Under the pieces are notes generated by a model. That model saw nothing but the letters and a program-made list of their open reading frames with translations, ran no database searches and had not been told where the DNA came from. DNA of 64,000 nucleotides from a virus. Where the stretch lies: IMG/VR virus record IMGVR_UViG_3300034418_008158, positions 1-64,000 of that record. The stretch is one strand, 5' to 3'. This document shows, one piece after another, positions 45,171 through 51,395 of this stretch; position 1 is the stretch's first letter; every line of letters begins with the position of its first letter. A program made the position numbers and the translations under genes.

Positions 45171-45343
45171 TGGATATTAGGTTTAAAGATAAAATATGCA
45201 CTAACTTGTATTCCCATTAATAGGAAAAACAAGAAAGGTTTAATATCATGCCTATAAATCATAAATGATTGGAGTGCAAAGCATCCAAAGACAATAATTA
45301 AGGCAAATATAGTAACATTAAGATTTGATCTTTTCATTTTCAT
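45167..45343 (-). CDS. Two-segment membrane peptide
   Basis: 58 residues: basic start MKMKRSN, membrane segments at about 9-27 and 37-53. It overlaps its neighbours on both sides (ATGA at the 3' end, 26 bp at the 5' end). Typical small phage inner-membrane protein; holin or exclusion protein possible. Confidence 0.6.
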   Translation of the reverse strand: MKMKRSNLNVTIFALIIVFGCFALQSFMIYRHDIKPFLFFLLMGIQVSAYFIFKPNIQ

Positions 45344-45512
45344 TAGGTTTTAATGGGTTATCAGGACAATATGTTATGGCATCTTCTAGTCTGCCTTCTA
45401 GCACACATTTAATGGCTAAGATGCAATCTAAAGTATGCTGGTCATTGTTGTCTATAAAGTGATTACTTAAAAACGTAGACAGCTTGTGTCTCTGCATATA
45501 GGATATTACCAT
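45318..45512 (-). CDS. Small hypothetical protein
   Basis: 64 residues with a helical N terminus (QRHKLSTFLSNHFIDN) and Cys at positions near 30, 36 and 49. It lies upstream of the membrane peptide gene and overlaps it by 26 bp. Function unknown. Confidence 0.5.
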   Translation of the reverse strand: MVISYMQRHKLSTFLSNHFIDNNDQHTLDCILAIKCVLEGRLEDAITYCPDNPLKPNENEKIKS

Positions 45513-45538
45513 GATTTATGTTTTAGCTATTAACAATA

Positions 45539-45619
45539 TTAGTTGAATTCATCCTTATGAGGATTGCCTAATGAGTATATTAGGCAACCAATCATTATCA
45601 TTGTGAAGAAGACTGTCAT
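45539..45619 (-). CDS. 26-residue membrane peptide
   Basis: MTVFFTMIMIGCLIYSLG forms one membrane segment, followed by NPHKDEFN. It begins with an ATGA overlap on the 81-residue gene. Very short, but coupled and hydrophobic like other micro-ORFs in this window. Confidence 0.5.
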   Translation of the reverse strand: MTVFFTMIMIGCLIYSLGNPHKDEFN

Positions 45620-45861
45620 TTGCAATTATTTACTTTGTGAACAATAGTGTCATACCTCCACACCTCGTATTTACAGGCACATCCATTTTGTGTACCTGTA
45701 ACTACAACTTTATATATGGGTTCAAAGAAGGCATGTTTAACTGCAACAATAGTCCCCATCAATATTATTGATAGGATTAATATGGCAATGATTAGGTTTA
45801 AACACCCATCATTTTTATCTGGATCACAGGTCTCCATGCCATTTTGGTAGGAATATTTCAT
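45616..45861 (-). CDS. Single-pass membrane protein with Cys-rich ends
   Basis: The frame extends to 45981, but that would run through a terminator and into the next gene; the ATG at 45861 (MKYSYQNGMETC) gives 81 residues. A membrane segment at about 21-40 (NLIIAILILSIILMGTIVAV) separates two Cys-containing parts (TCDPDKNDGC and GCACKYEV). Function unknown. Confidence 0.6.
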   Translation of the reverse strand: MKYSYQNGMETCDPDKNDGCLNLIIAILILSIILMGTIVAVKHAFFEPIYKVVVTGTQNGCACKYEVWRYDTIVHKVNNCK

Positions 45862-45891
45862 AAGATATGATAGTTTAAAGGTAAATAAATA

Positions 45892-45932
45892 AAAAAGAAC
45901 TAAACCAAGTGCATTACACACTTGGCTTAGTA
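45892..45932 (-). terminator. Strong intrinsic terminator
   Basis: Minus-strand stem ACTAAGCCAAGTG/CACTTGGTTTAGT, then TCTTTTTT. It closes the single-gene unit of the 88-residue protein driven by promoter repeat copy 5. Confidence 0.88.
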
Positions 45933-45940
45933 TCAAGGTC

Positions 45941-46207
45941 TTAAAGGCTAAAGATATTCTCTGCGCCTTTACTTGGATCAATGTTGATTAAGCAAGAATT
46001 TGCCAAATCTGTAACACCATCCACAACAGGAACTAATACCCTTATGGGTAAAGACTCGTCAATGTTGCCTTGAACTCGGAAATTTTGGTCTCCAATGTTC
46101 ATGAACAATTTGTCTGTGGCTTTATTTCTAAGTACTTCAATTGAAGCACTTGGATAACCAATAGCAGACTTAAATTCGCTAATACTCATAAATTGACTCG
46201 TTTGCAT
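45941..46207 (-). CDS. Small paralogous protein A
   Basis: 88 residues, MQTSQFMSISEFKSA start. It shares most residues with the 89-residue protein at 47103-47372: the blocks VLRNKATDKLFM, LPI(R/K)VLVPVVDGV and INIDPSKGAE(N/S) are almost identical. Both are one-gene units between a promoter repeat and a strong terminator, so high early expression is likely. Beta-rich, no membrane segment. No known family; perhaps a host-takeover protein. Confidence 0.75.
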   Translation of the reverse strand: MQTSQFMSISEFKSAIGYPSASIEVLRNKATDKLFMNIGDQNFRVQGNIDESLPIRVLVPVVDGVTDLANSCLINIDPSKGAENIFSL

Positions 46208-46243
46208 AATAAAGATTTTAAATGTGAAAAATTAATACTCAAA

Positions 46244-46262
46244 ATTAGTGGGGGTTTTGCAG
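46244..46262 (-). promoter_or_regulatory. Phage promoter-like repeat, copy 5
   Basis: Minus-strand CTGCAAAACCCCCACTAAT followed by TTTGAGTATTAA, 37 bp before the ATG of paralogue A. Confidence 0.78.
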
Positions 46263-46289
46263 TCAGGTGTAAGGCGTAATAAAAAGGCT

Positions 46290-46550
46290 ATAATAATGAT
46301 GATCCTGAAAAAAGAGAAAATATTTGAGGTTTGTATTTGGGGGAATGGGTATAAGGCCTCACTTACTTGACTGAGTATCAAGGAGTTATGCTTCCCAAAA
46401 GGGATAATTTGTGAGAGATTGTCCCTAAAATTTCACCCTCTCTCCCCCAATTAAGAGGTTTGATAACATAATACTTACACTGTTTCCCTAATACCTAGAG
46501 ACTAATTAATAAGGGCTAAGTCAAGTCTTGCCCTCTAAGGAATTAGGTTA
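46290..46550 (-). ncRNA. Structured untranslated region between two units
   Basis: About 260 nt without a gene. The minus strand can pair TTGGGGGA (about 46452-46445) with TTCCCCCAA (about 46343-46334) at long range, contains TGAGG/CCTCA and a GGGACA...TCCC element, and ends in TTTTCTCTTTTTTC (about 46305-46320), a terminator-like tail. A small RNA read through from the unit upstream is possible. Confidence 0.45.
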
Positions 46551-46554
46551 AAGA

Positions 46555-46593
46555 AAAAAGAAGAGAGACACCTAATATGGCATCTCTCTTCTT
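46555..46593 (-). terminator. Intrinsic terminator
   Basis: Minus-strand 11-bp stem AAGAAGAGAGA/TCTCTCTTCTT, 14-nt loop, then TTTTC. It starts 2 bp after the stop of the 61-residue gene. Confidence 0.82.
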
Positions 46594-46594
46594 A

Positions 46595-46780
46595 TTACCA
46601 ACGTAGCAAGTCTTCCATGACTTTTACTTTGGCTTCAGCTTTCTTTAACTTCTTGAATACTTCTTTTAGGAACAAGGCTTTTTCAGAATCTTTCTCCAAA
46701 TCTTTGAAGTGAGCTAATGAATCACTAAGTTTCTTATTGTCTAAAGCCTGTTTAGCTTTAGTGAAGGAATATGATTTCAT
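46595..46780 (-). CDS. Small Lys-rich helical protein
   Basis: 61 residues, highly charged helix (KLKKAEAKVKVMEDLLRW end). It follows the 56-residue gene by 35 bp in the unit of promoter copy 6 and ends directly at a terminator. Function unknown. Confidence 0.55.
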   Translation of the reverse strand: MKSYSFTKAKQALDNKKLSDSLAHFKDLEKDSEKALFLKEVFKKLKKAEAKVKVMEDLLRW

Positions 46781-46815
46781 GTTACTTGGTTTTAATGATG
46801 AAGAAATGATGAAGC

Positions 46816-46986
46816 CTAAACTTCATCTCTTATACTCTTAGCATTTGCCAAGGCTCTCTTAGCTTTGAGTAGCTCTTGGCAATATCTGATCTTCTTGGGA
46901 ACTATTCCCCAATAATCAGTATTGTGATTAGGAAGATTGGCTGATATCTCTATTGAGATAGCTTCAAGCATTGATTCATATGTCAT
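46816..46986 (-). CDS. Small hypothetical protein driven by promoter repeat copy 6
   Basis: The open frame continues to 47157 but would run across promoter copy 6 and a terminator. The ATG at 46986 (MTYESMLEAIS) lies 38 bp after the repeat, matching other copies, and gives 56 residues. Mostly helical with basic C terminus (CQELLKAKRALANAKSIRDE). Function unknown. Confidence 0.6.
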   Translation of the reverse strand: MTYESMLEAISIEISANLPNHNTDYWGIVPKKIRYCQELLKAKRALANAKSIRDEV

Positions 46987-47023
46987 AACTAGGAATTTAT
47001 TGGTTATAGAGTTAGTACTAAGA

Positions 47024-47042
47024 CCTAGTGGGGGTTTTGACA
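47024..47042 (-). promoter_or_regulatory. Phage promoter-like repeat, copy 6
   Basis: Minus-strand TGTCAAAACCCCCACTAGG followed by TCTTAGTACTAA, 38 bp before the ATG at 46986 and 10 bp after the terminator of paralogue B. Confidence 0.75.
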
Positions 47043-47052
47043 TTAGGTAAAA

Positions 47053-47092
47053 GAAAAAAGTGAGTACACCAGACATTACATCTGGTGTACTC
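47053..47092 (-). terminator. Very strong intrinsic terminator
   Basis: Minus-strand perfect 12-bp stem GAGTACACCAGA/TCTGGTGTACTC, 7-nt loop, then ACTTTTTTC. It closes the single-gene unit of paralogue B. Confidence 0.92.
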
Positions 47093-47102
47093 ATTAGATA
47101 GG

Positions 47103-47372
47103 CTACAGGGAGAATACACTCTCTGCACCCTTGCTTGGGTCTACGTTTATCAAGCAAGCATTGGCGTAGTCTGATACACCATCTACTACAGGAACCAATA
47201 CCTTGATTGGTAATGCGTTAGTAATAGAGGCCTGAACTCTGTAGTTATCATCGCCTAATGACATGAAGAGTTTGTCAGTAGCCTTGTTGCGTAGCACCGT
47301 AATGGTACTATCAACGTTGTTAGTAGCAGATTTGAATTCAGAGACAGAAAGGAATCTTGATGTGTTTAACAT
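47103..47372 (-). CDS. Small paralogous protein B
   Basis: Start at MLNTSRFLS (47372), aligned with paralogue A and 40 bp after promoter copy 7; the upstream ATG at 47399 lies too close to the promoter. 89 residues. Differences to paralogue A are mostly conservative in the middle (YRVQASITNA against FRVQGNIDES), so both copies are under selection. A strong terminator follows after 10 bp. Function unknown. Confidence 0.75.
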   Translation of the reverse strand: MLNTSRFLSVSEFKSATNNVDSTITVLRNKATDKLFMSLGDDNYRVQASITNALPIKVLVPVVDGVSDYANACLINVDPSKGAESVFSL

Positions 47373-47411
47373 GATAGAAGATTTAGAAATGATGTACAAT
47401 ATTGTACTAGG

Positions 47412-47431
47412 AATCAGAGGGGGTTTTCAAC
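47412..47431 (-). promoter_or_regulatory. Phage promoter-like repeat, copy 7 (variant)
   Basis: Minus-strand TTGAAAACCCCCTCTGATT followed by CCTAGTACAA, 40 bp before paralogue B. The C5 core and the AGTAC box are kept; the ACTAAT part differs. Confidence 0.68.
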
Positions 47432-47435
47432 AGGA

Positions 47436-47465
47436 TCACCACCACTGAGCAGCATCTTTGTACAT
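47436..47465 (-). CDS. Nine-residue micro-ORF behind promoter copy 8
   Basis: ATG at 47465 encodes MYKDAAQWW and stops at 47436. It is 39 bp behind promoter copy 8, the same distance as real genes to copies 2 and 5-7. It could be a leader peptide for paralogue B, a micro-gene, or what remains of a lost gene. Confidence 0.3.
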   Translation of the reverse strand: MYKDAAQWW

Positions 47466-47503
47466 GATATTATTCACGCCAGAGATTTCCTTTACTGCTG
47501 AAA

Positions 47504-47522
47504 ATTGGTGGGGGTATTTAAA
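47504..47522 (-). promoter_or_regulatory. Phage promoter-like repeat, copy 8 (variant)
   Basis: Minus-strand TTTAAATACCCCCACCAAT followed by TTTCAGCAGTA. It is the most divergent copy and the outermost in the array. Confidence 0.55.
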
Positions 47523-47647
47523 GTGGGAAGTTTCGAGGGCCTATTTTATAGGGTGGCTCACACTCTCACTATTTCTCACCCTCACTATTTCTTTCAAATT
47601 TTTCCCAAAAAAAATTTTACCAAAAAAATTGGAAACATAATAGGGTG

Positions 47648-47679
47648 TTTGTTATTAGTCTTAAACTTTTGTATCTTTG
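47648..47679 (+). promoter_or_regulatory. Host (Bacteroidota sigma-type) promoter
   Basis: TTTG (47648-47651), 20-nt spacer, TATCTTTG (47672-47679) matches the Bacteroidota housekeeping consensus TTTG-N19/20-TAnnTTTG. It lies 26 bp before the ATG of the small plus-strand gene, giving a leader of about 20 nt. Confidence 0.75.
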
Positions 47680-47705
47680 TAGCTAACCTTTTAAATCTTT
47701 ATATT

Positions 47706-48047
47706 ATGTTAAAACAAGTTATTTTAGCGTTTTTAGTAGTTATTGGCCTTGGAGCTATCACTATGAATTTTATGCCTTCTACTTCTTTAGAATCTACTTC
47801 TGAAGTTACTTCTAGGTATTCTGTAGTTACTACTGCAAACTTCAATGGTACTTATACTATTGTAGTTGATGACATCATTGATGGTGCTATCTCTGAAGGA
47901 GAAGTTACTGCTATAGCTGGTGGATCAATTGTAGTTGAAGACATCATTGATGGAAACCTAGTAGTTATTGTTACAAAGCCTAGCCCTGCTGATGTTGTAG
48001 TTACAATGGATGTAGATGGTATAGTAATTATAGAAACTGTATCTTAG
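47706..48047 (+). CDS. Small secreted or membrane-anchored beta-repeat protein
   Basis: 113 residues from MLKQVILAFLVVIG (47706); the frame open from 47505 would run through the promoter. N-terminal hydrophobic signal (about 3-20), then a Val/Ile/Thr-rich domain with a repeated (V)VDDIIDGAI / VEDIIDGNL unit and many D-G turns. Monocistronic, with its own host promoter and terminator, oriented against all surrounding genes: a typical moron layout, perhaps expressed independent of phage polymerase. Confidence 0.7.
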   Translation: MLKQVILAFLVVIGLGAITMNFMPSTSLESTSEVTSRYSVVTTANFNGTYTIVVDDIIDGAISEGEVTAIAGGSIVVEDIIDGNLVVIVTKPSPADVVVTMDVDGIVIIETVS

Positions 48048-48064
48048 AAGATAAGATTTATTAC

Positions 48065-48098
48065 AAAGCCCTTTGAATTAGTTTCAAAGGGCTTTTTT
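48065..48098 (+). terminator. Intrinsic terminator, possibly bidirectional
   Basis: 13-bp perfect stem AAAGCCCTTTGAA/TTCAAAGGGCTTT, 5-nt loop, followed by TTT on the plus strand. It separates the monocistronic gene from the convergent 60-residue gene. Confidence 0.92.
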
Positions 48099-48100
48099 AT

Positions 48101-48283
48101 TTAGGATAGGGTTATTGCAGAATAAGGTGTACCATTGATGGTAACTTCATACCCATTAAGAGATATTGTAGTTATAAGAGTTAATACTCCATTAATTTTT
48201 ACACTGTTTCCTGGAGATAGAGTTTGAGCCAGGTTTAGCCCTTTTAGTAATGAATTTCTTTTTGAACATCTTGAACAAGCCAT
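48101..48283 (-). CDS. Small CxxC protein
   Basis: 60 residues with MACSRCSKRNSLLKG at the N terminus (one CxxC pair) and a beta-rich second half (GYEVTINGTPYSAITL). Similar small proteins occur in Bacteroidota phages. Its start touches the stop of the zinc-ribbon gene (1-bp overlap). Confidence 0.55.
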   Translation of the reverse strand: MACSRCSKRNSLLKGLNLAQTLSPGNSVKINGVLTLITTISLNGYEVTINGTPYSAITLS

Positions 48284-48495
48284 TATGTTTTACCTTTTTG
48301 ATTAGTTACATTCATTGTAGACCAACTTCCTATGTTAGGTACTCCTTCAGTTATGTTTGATGTTAAGGCTTCACTTTGACATTCAGGACATTGTACTAGT
48401 TTCCAATTCTGATCATAGAAGTTTATATCTCCAATCTTCTGCCTTAATACTCTAGGAGTAAAGGCATGGTTGTTTTCACATTTAAGTTTCCTCAT
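48283..48495 (-). CDS. Small zinc-ribbon-like protein
   Basis: Start MRKLKCENNH (48495) gives 70 residues; a longer frame (48522) overlaps the previous gene further. Cys/His residues KCENNH and VQCPECQSEAL may bind one zinc. Possibly a host-polymerase or ribosome-binding factor; unassigned. Confidence 0.55.
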   Translation of the reverse strand: MRKLKCENNHAFTPRVLRQKIGDINFYDQNWKLVQCPECQSEALTSNITEGVPNIGSWSTMNVTNQKGKT

Positions 48496-48664
48496 CTGTT
48501 TTCCAATCTTCAGGTTTACCATACCACATCTTTCTTTCCATCTCTAAGCGAGACTTGATGAATGCTTCTTCAGCTTCTTTGTTCTCCTTTATTTTTGCAC
48601 ATCTCTTAACATCCCAAGGAATAGAAGGATAGCACATCTTGTGGTAATTAGATAATTCACTCAT
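48482..48664 (-). CDS. Small charged hypothetical protein
   Basis: 60 residues, helical, charged (KIKENKEAEEAFIKSRLEMERKMW). It overlaps the zinc-ribbon gene and begins with an ATGA overlap on the 25-residue membrane peptide. Function unknown. Confidence 0.5.
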   Translation of the reverse strand: MSELSNYHKMCYPSIPWDVKRCAKIKENKEAEEAFIKSRLEMERKMWYGKPEDWKTDEET

Positions 48665-48738
48665 AATTCTGATTGTTGTTGTAGCCTATCTCTTAGGAGA
48701 AGGCAGATGAAGATAAAAATTAAAGTTTTAAGAATCAT
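48661..48738 (-). CDS. 25-residue membrane peptide, first gene of the minus arm
   Basis: MILKTLIFIFICLLLRDRLQQQSEL: one membrane segment and a polar end. ATGA overlap with the following gene supports translation. It is the promoter-proximal gene of the unit that begins in the divergent region. Confidence 0.5.
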   Translation of the reverse strand: MILKTLIFIFICLLLRDRLQQQSEL

Positions 48739-49022
48739 AATCTATTGATTTTCAAGGTGTTAAGGGGATTATGAATGACAAAAGAAAAAGAACCAAAAAG
48801 AAAACCTTATACTTATTCTCTTTATCAACTCGTTGTGACTTCGTTCTCGCAGGATTATCTCTTCTTTGAAGAGTCAACCTTCGGTGACAAGTTACACTTT
48901 TTTTTTGACAATTGGTGCATTTTCATAAATTATTTTTAAATTATTTTTCAGAGCCTTGTAGCAGCAGATTATTTTGGCTCTAGGTATTTTATATTTTGTT
49001 AAGAAAAAAATTAAAAGAAAGG
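48739..49022. other. Divergent intergenic region
   Basis: 284 bp without a gene. It holds a palindrome CAACTCGTTG, an inverted repeat CTCTTC/GAAGAG around 48870-48885, long T-runs (48898-48908) and an AGAGCC/GGCTCT hairpin (48951-48983). It separates the two transcription directions, as regulatory or replication origin regions do in crAss-like phages, but no clear promoter for the minus side was seen. Confidence 0.5.
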
Positions 49023-49053
49023 TTTGTTATTGTTAAATATATTCTTAACTTTG
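49023..49053 (+). promoter_or_regulatory. Host-type promoter of the structural operon
   Basis: TTTG (49023-49026), 19-nt spacer, TAACTTTG (49046-49053) fits the Bacteroidota consensus. It lies 23 bp before the first gene of the plus-strand structural operon. Confidence 0.75.
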
Positions 49054-49076
49054 TTTCAGATTAAAATGTATCTATA

Positions 49077-49439
49077 ATGATAAACAAAATTCAAAAAGGA
49101 CTTATGCTAGATAAGGATGAATACTATAAGAAGCATCTTAGTATTATTAATCCTATGTTTCCTGTACAGCTAGTGAAGAAAGAGATAGAAGTCCTCGCTG
49201 CTTTCTTAGCTCTTGACGAAGCTTTGGTGGAAGACGATTATTTTAATACAGTAGCAAGAAAGAAAGTGAGAGAGACTCTTAACTTGACAGCAGGGAATCT
49301 GAGTAACTATTTAAGGTCTATGATTACTAAAGGCTTTTTAGATAAGTCAGAGATTTCAGGAAGAATTACTATTAAGGAATTTTTAATACCAGAGACAGAA
49401 GCTCAGGGTTATATGTTTAAGATTGTAAATAAAGGGTAG
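49077..49439 (+). CDS. Winged-helix-like regulator, first gene of the structural operon
   Basis: 120 residues. The middle (KKVRETLNLTAGNLSNYLRSMITKGFLDKSEISGRITIKEFLIP) has helix-turn-helix plus a beta wing, typical of winged-helix DNA-binding proteins. Placed directly behind the host-type promoter, it could control late transcription. Followed directly by the next gene without gap. Confidence 0.6.
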   Translation: MINKIQKGLMLDKDEYYKKHLSIINPMFPVQLVKKEIEVLAAFLALDEALVEDDYFNTVARKKVRETLNLTAGNLSNYLRSMITKGFLDKSEISGRITIKEFLIPETEAQGYMFKIVNKG

Positions 49440-49772
49440 ATGCGAATAAAACAAAAGAGTCAAGATAGTAGGGAGTTGATTACAGAGTTTCATCAGGAGT
49501 TATTAGAGAAATACCCTGATATAACTTATGAAGAAGTAAGAGATATTTGTTATGCACCTTTTACTTTTACTAGGAAACAAATGGAAAGTGGCGAATGTAA
49601 GACAGTTAGATTAAAATACTTCGGTACGTTTAGAGTATATCCAGGAAGAGCGAAAGGGTTATTAGTTAGACTAAAAGATAAATTTGAGGCAAAGCTAGTC
49701 GAGCCCTCTGAGTATTTTAGAATCAAAGCAATGATAGAAACTTATCTACAAGACAATGAAAGTAAAGATTAA
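49440..49772 (+). CDS. HU/IHF-like DNA-binding protein (tentative)
   Basis: 110 residues. The string KTVRLKYFGTFRVYPGRAKGLLVRL resembles the VxLxxFGTFxVxxR core and DNA-binding arm of the HU/IHF family, which is known from crAss-like genomes. The N-terminal helices also fit. It starts right at the stop of the winged-helix gene and overlaps the next gene by 17 bp. Confidence 0.5.
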   Translation: MRIKQKSQDSRELITEFHQELLEKYPDITYEEVRDICYAPFTFTRKQMESGECKTVRLKYFGTFRVYPGRAKGLLVRLKDKFEAKLVEPSEYFRIKAMIETYLQDNESKD

Positions 49773-49953
49773 ATTAAAAGATACTACAACACCTGTATTT
49801 TATGACAAGGTATTGTCTCACTTCTTAGAAGGGCCGACTTTGGCTTTGCTCTTTGAAGATGGAAGTGTAAGAAATTTTCCTCTAGTACATATATGGTACT
49901 ACGAAACAACTCAAGCAAGAGAAAAAACCAAAGTACCAAATGAAATTATTTGA
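49756..49953 (+). CDS. Small hypothetical protein
   Basis: 65 residues, beta-rich (KVKIKLKDTTTPVFYDK, TLALLFEDGSVRNFPL), similar in style to SH3-like barrels. It overlaps both neighbours by 14-17 bp. Function unknown. Confidence 0.55.
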   Translation: MKVKIKLKDTTTPVFYDKVLSHFLEGPTLALLFEDGSVRNFPLVHIWYYETTQAREKTKVPNEII

Positions 49954-50374
49954 TCCTTACCACTGGCTACTTGGAAATTTACGCTACCAGCTTTTTTATT
50001 CTCCTAGGTTTAATTGGTTGATTAGAAAGCATATCATGCAACAAATAGTTTGGAGGATAGAAATGATGAATCCTACATGTTTTAATACAGGAAGTTGTGT
50101 AGAGTGTGGTTGTAAAACGACAGCATTGCAGATGGCTAATAAAGCTTGTGATGGTAAATGTTATCCTCCAATGATGTCAAGAAGGAAGCTAAAAAGATTT
50201 CTTGAAGGAGAAGAAATAAATGGCTGGTTACTATTAATAGATAGACAAAAAGTTTATACTTACAGTATCTATGAGGATAGAGAGAATTATATGATGAAGG
50301 AATCTCATTACCTTTATCATTATGGTACAATTGTGAATGAGAAAGATTTTAAAAAACAATTGAATAATGGATAA
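49940..50374 (+). CDS. Cys-rich hypothetical protein
   Basis: 144 residues with a cluster of Cys (NPTCFNTGSCVECGCKTTALQMANKACDGKCY): seven Cys that could bind zinc or form disulfides. Trp/Tyr-rich ends. Conserved position upstream of terL suggests a structural-operon protein; no family named. Confidence 0.6.
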   Translation: MKLFDPYHWLLGNLRYQLFYSPRFNWLIRKHIMQQIVWRIEMMNPTCFNTGSCVECGCKTTALQMANKACDGKCYPPMMSRRKLKRFLEGEEINGWLLLIDRQKVYTYSIYEDRENYMMKESHYLYHYGTIVNEKDFKKQLNNG

Positions 50375-50681
50375 ATGGGCAGCGACAAGTATTAAAAAGC
50401 TTACAGGGGTTGAGACTGGTACAGTAGTCACATTGACTTATCAAGCGTTAGAACCTTTACGAATTGAAGAGATTAAACCTGGATGTGGTTGTACTACAGT
50501 AAAGTACGATGAAAATACTATGCAGCTTACAGTAGATTATAAAGCTGAGACAATCCCTAAGCATTTGAAAGGGCAAGGTTGGTTTTATGCAGCAAAAGTT
50601 ATAGTAGTTAAATATGTAGATGGTGATCCTGATAGATTAACTTTTACATTAAAAGTAATAGATAATGGCATTTCTATTTAA
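50367..50681 (+). CDS. DUF1573-like protein
   Basis: 104 residues with the key pattern LRIEEIKPGCGCTTVKYD, followed by an Ig-like beta domain. The DUF1573 family in Bacteroidota carries this PxCGCT motif, usually in exported proteins, but here no signal peptide is seen, so it may have a virion role. Overlaps the neighbours by 8 and 17 bp. Confidence 0.65.
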   Translation: MDKWAATSIKKLTGVETGTVVTLTYQALEPLRIEEIKPGCGCTTVKYDENTMQLTVDYKAETIPKHLKGQGWFYAAKVIVVKYVDGDPDRLTFTLKVIDNGISI

Positions 50682-51243
50682 AGTAGAAGAAAAACTAGTG
50701 TTTCCTAATACGGAAACTTTATTGATCTCTCCTTTCAAAGATATATGGGAAAGAGATACAAGTAAGAATAAATCAAATGCTCTTGAAGAGTTTGCTTATA
50801 TAGAGTTTATGACTTCAATGAAGAAGTCAAATCCTTATCGTCAATATGATGACTCAAGAAAAGAGCAAGTGGTAAAGGAAGCAGTCATTACACAAGAGAA
50901 CTGGAAACCAGATCAATTAGTTAGAGAAGCTCTTATTCAGATGGAAGAGTTTCAGACAAATGGTTCTAGTACATATTCATATTACTTGGCAACAAAAACT
51001 GCTGCTGAGAATTTGAAAGAGTTTTTCCTAAATGTAGATGTTAACGAAAGAAATGAAAAGGGTGTTCCTGTATATAAGCCAAGAGAAATTACAGCAGCTT
51101 TAAATGATACAGAGAAAGTCCTTACTAATCTCAAAGCTCTTGAGAAAAAAGTAGAAGAGGAACTTTATGAAACTACTAAAAATAGAGCAGATAAAGAGAT
51201 TTCACCTTTTGCTAACCCTAGAAGTCTTACTAAAAAACGTTAG
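50665..51243 (+). CDS. Hypothetical protein, possible small terminase or structural factor
   Basis: 192 residues, mostly helical and charged, with an acidic first half (ALEEFAYIEFMTSMKK) and a basic C terminus (NPRSLTKKR). It lies four genes ahead of the large terminase, where small terminase subunits are often found, but no HTH is visible; function unassigned. Confidence 0.55.
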   Translation: MAFLFKVEEKLVFPNTETLLISPFKDIWERDTSKNKSNALEEFAYIEFMTSMKKSNPYRQYDDSRKEQVVKEAVITQENWKPDQLVREALIQMEEFQTNGSSTYSYYLATKTAAENLKEFFLNVDVNERNEKGVPVYKPREITAALNDTEKVLTNLKALEKKVEEELYETTKNRADKEISPFANPRSLTKKR

Positions 51244-51245
51244 TT

Positions 51246-51395
51246 ATGATTAACCGAATTAAACATGCTATTTGGAAATTGTACACAGGGAGAACATTGT
51301 CTCTACATGAATTCACACTTCTTGAACAAGAGAAGAGAGAATTGAGAAGAGCAGGAAGCCTGCACCACGATGATAAGAAAAGGTATGGAAGGTAG
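51246..51395 (+). CDS. Small basic protein
   Basis: 49 residues (MINRIKHAIWKLYTGRT start), Arg/His-rich second half (RRAGSLHHDDKKRYGR). It overlaps the GIY-YIG-like gene by 26 bp and starts 2 bp after the previous stop, so translation is likely. Function unknown. Confidence 0.6.
   Translation: MINRIKHAIWKLYTGRTLSLHEFTLLEQEKRELRRAGSLHHDDKKRYGR

Noticed and set aside
31315-47522. CRISPR array or transposon ends for the C5 repeats
   Set aside because: Copies are widely spaced, all in one orientation, always in front of genes or RNA and not flanked by spacers of equal length or transposase genes.
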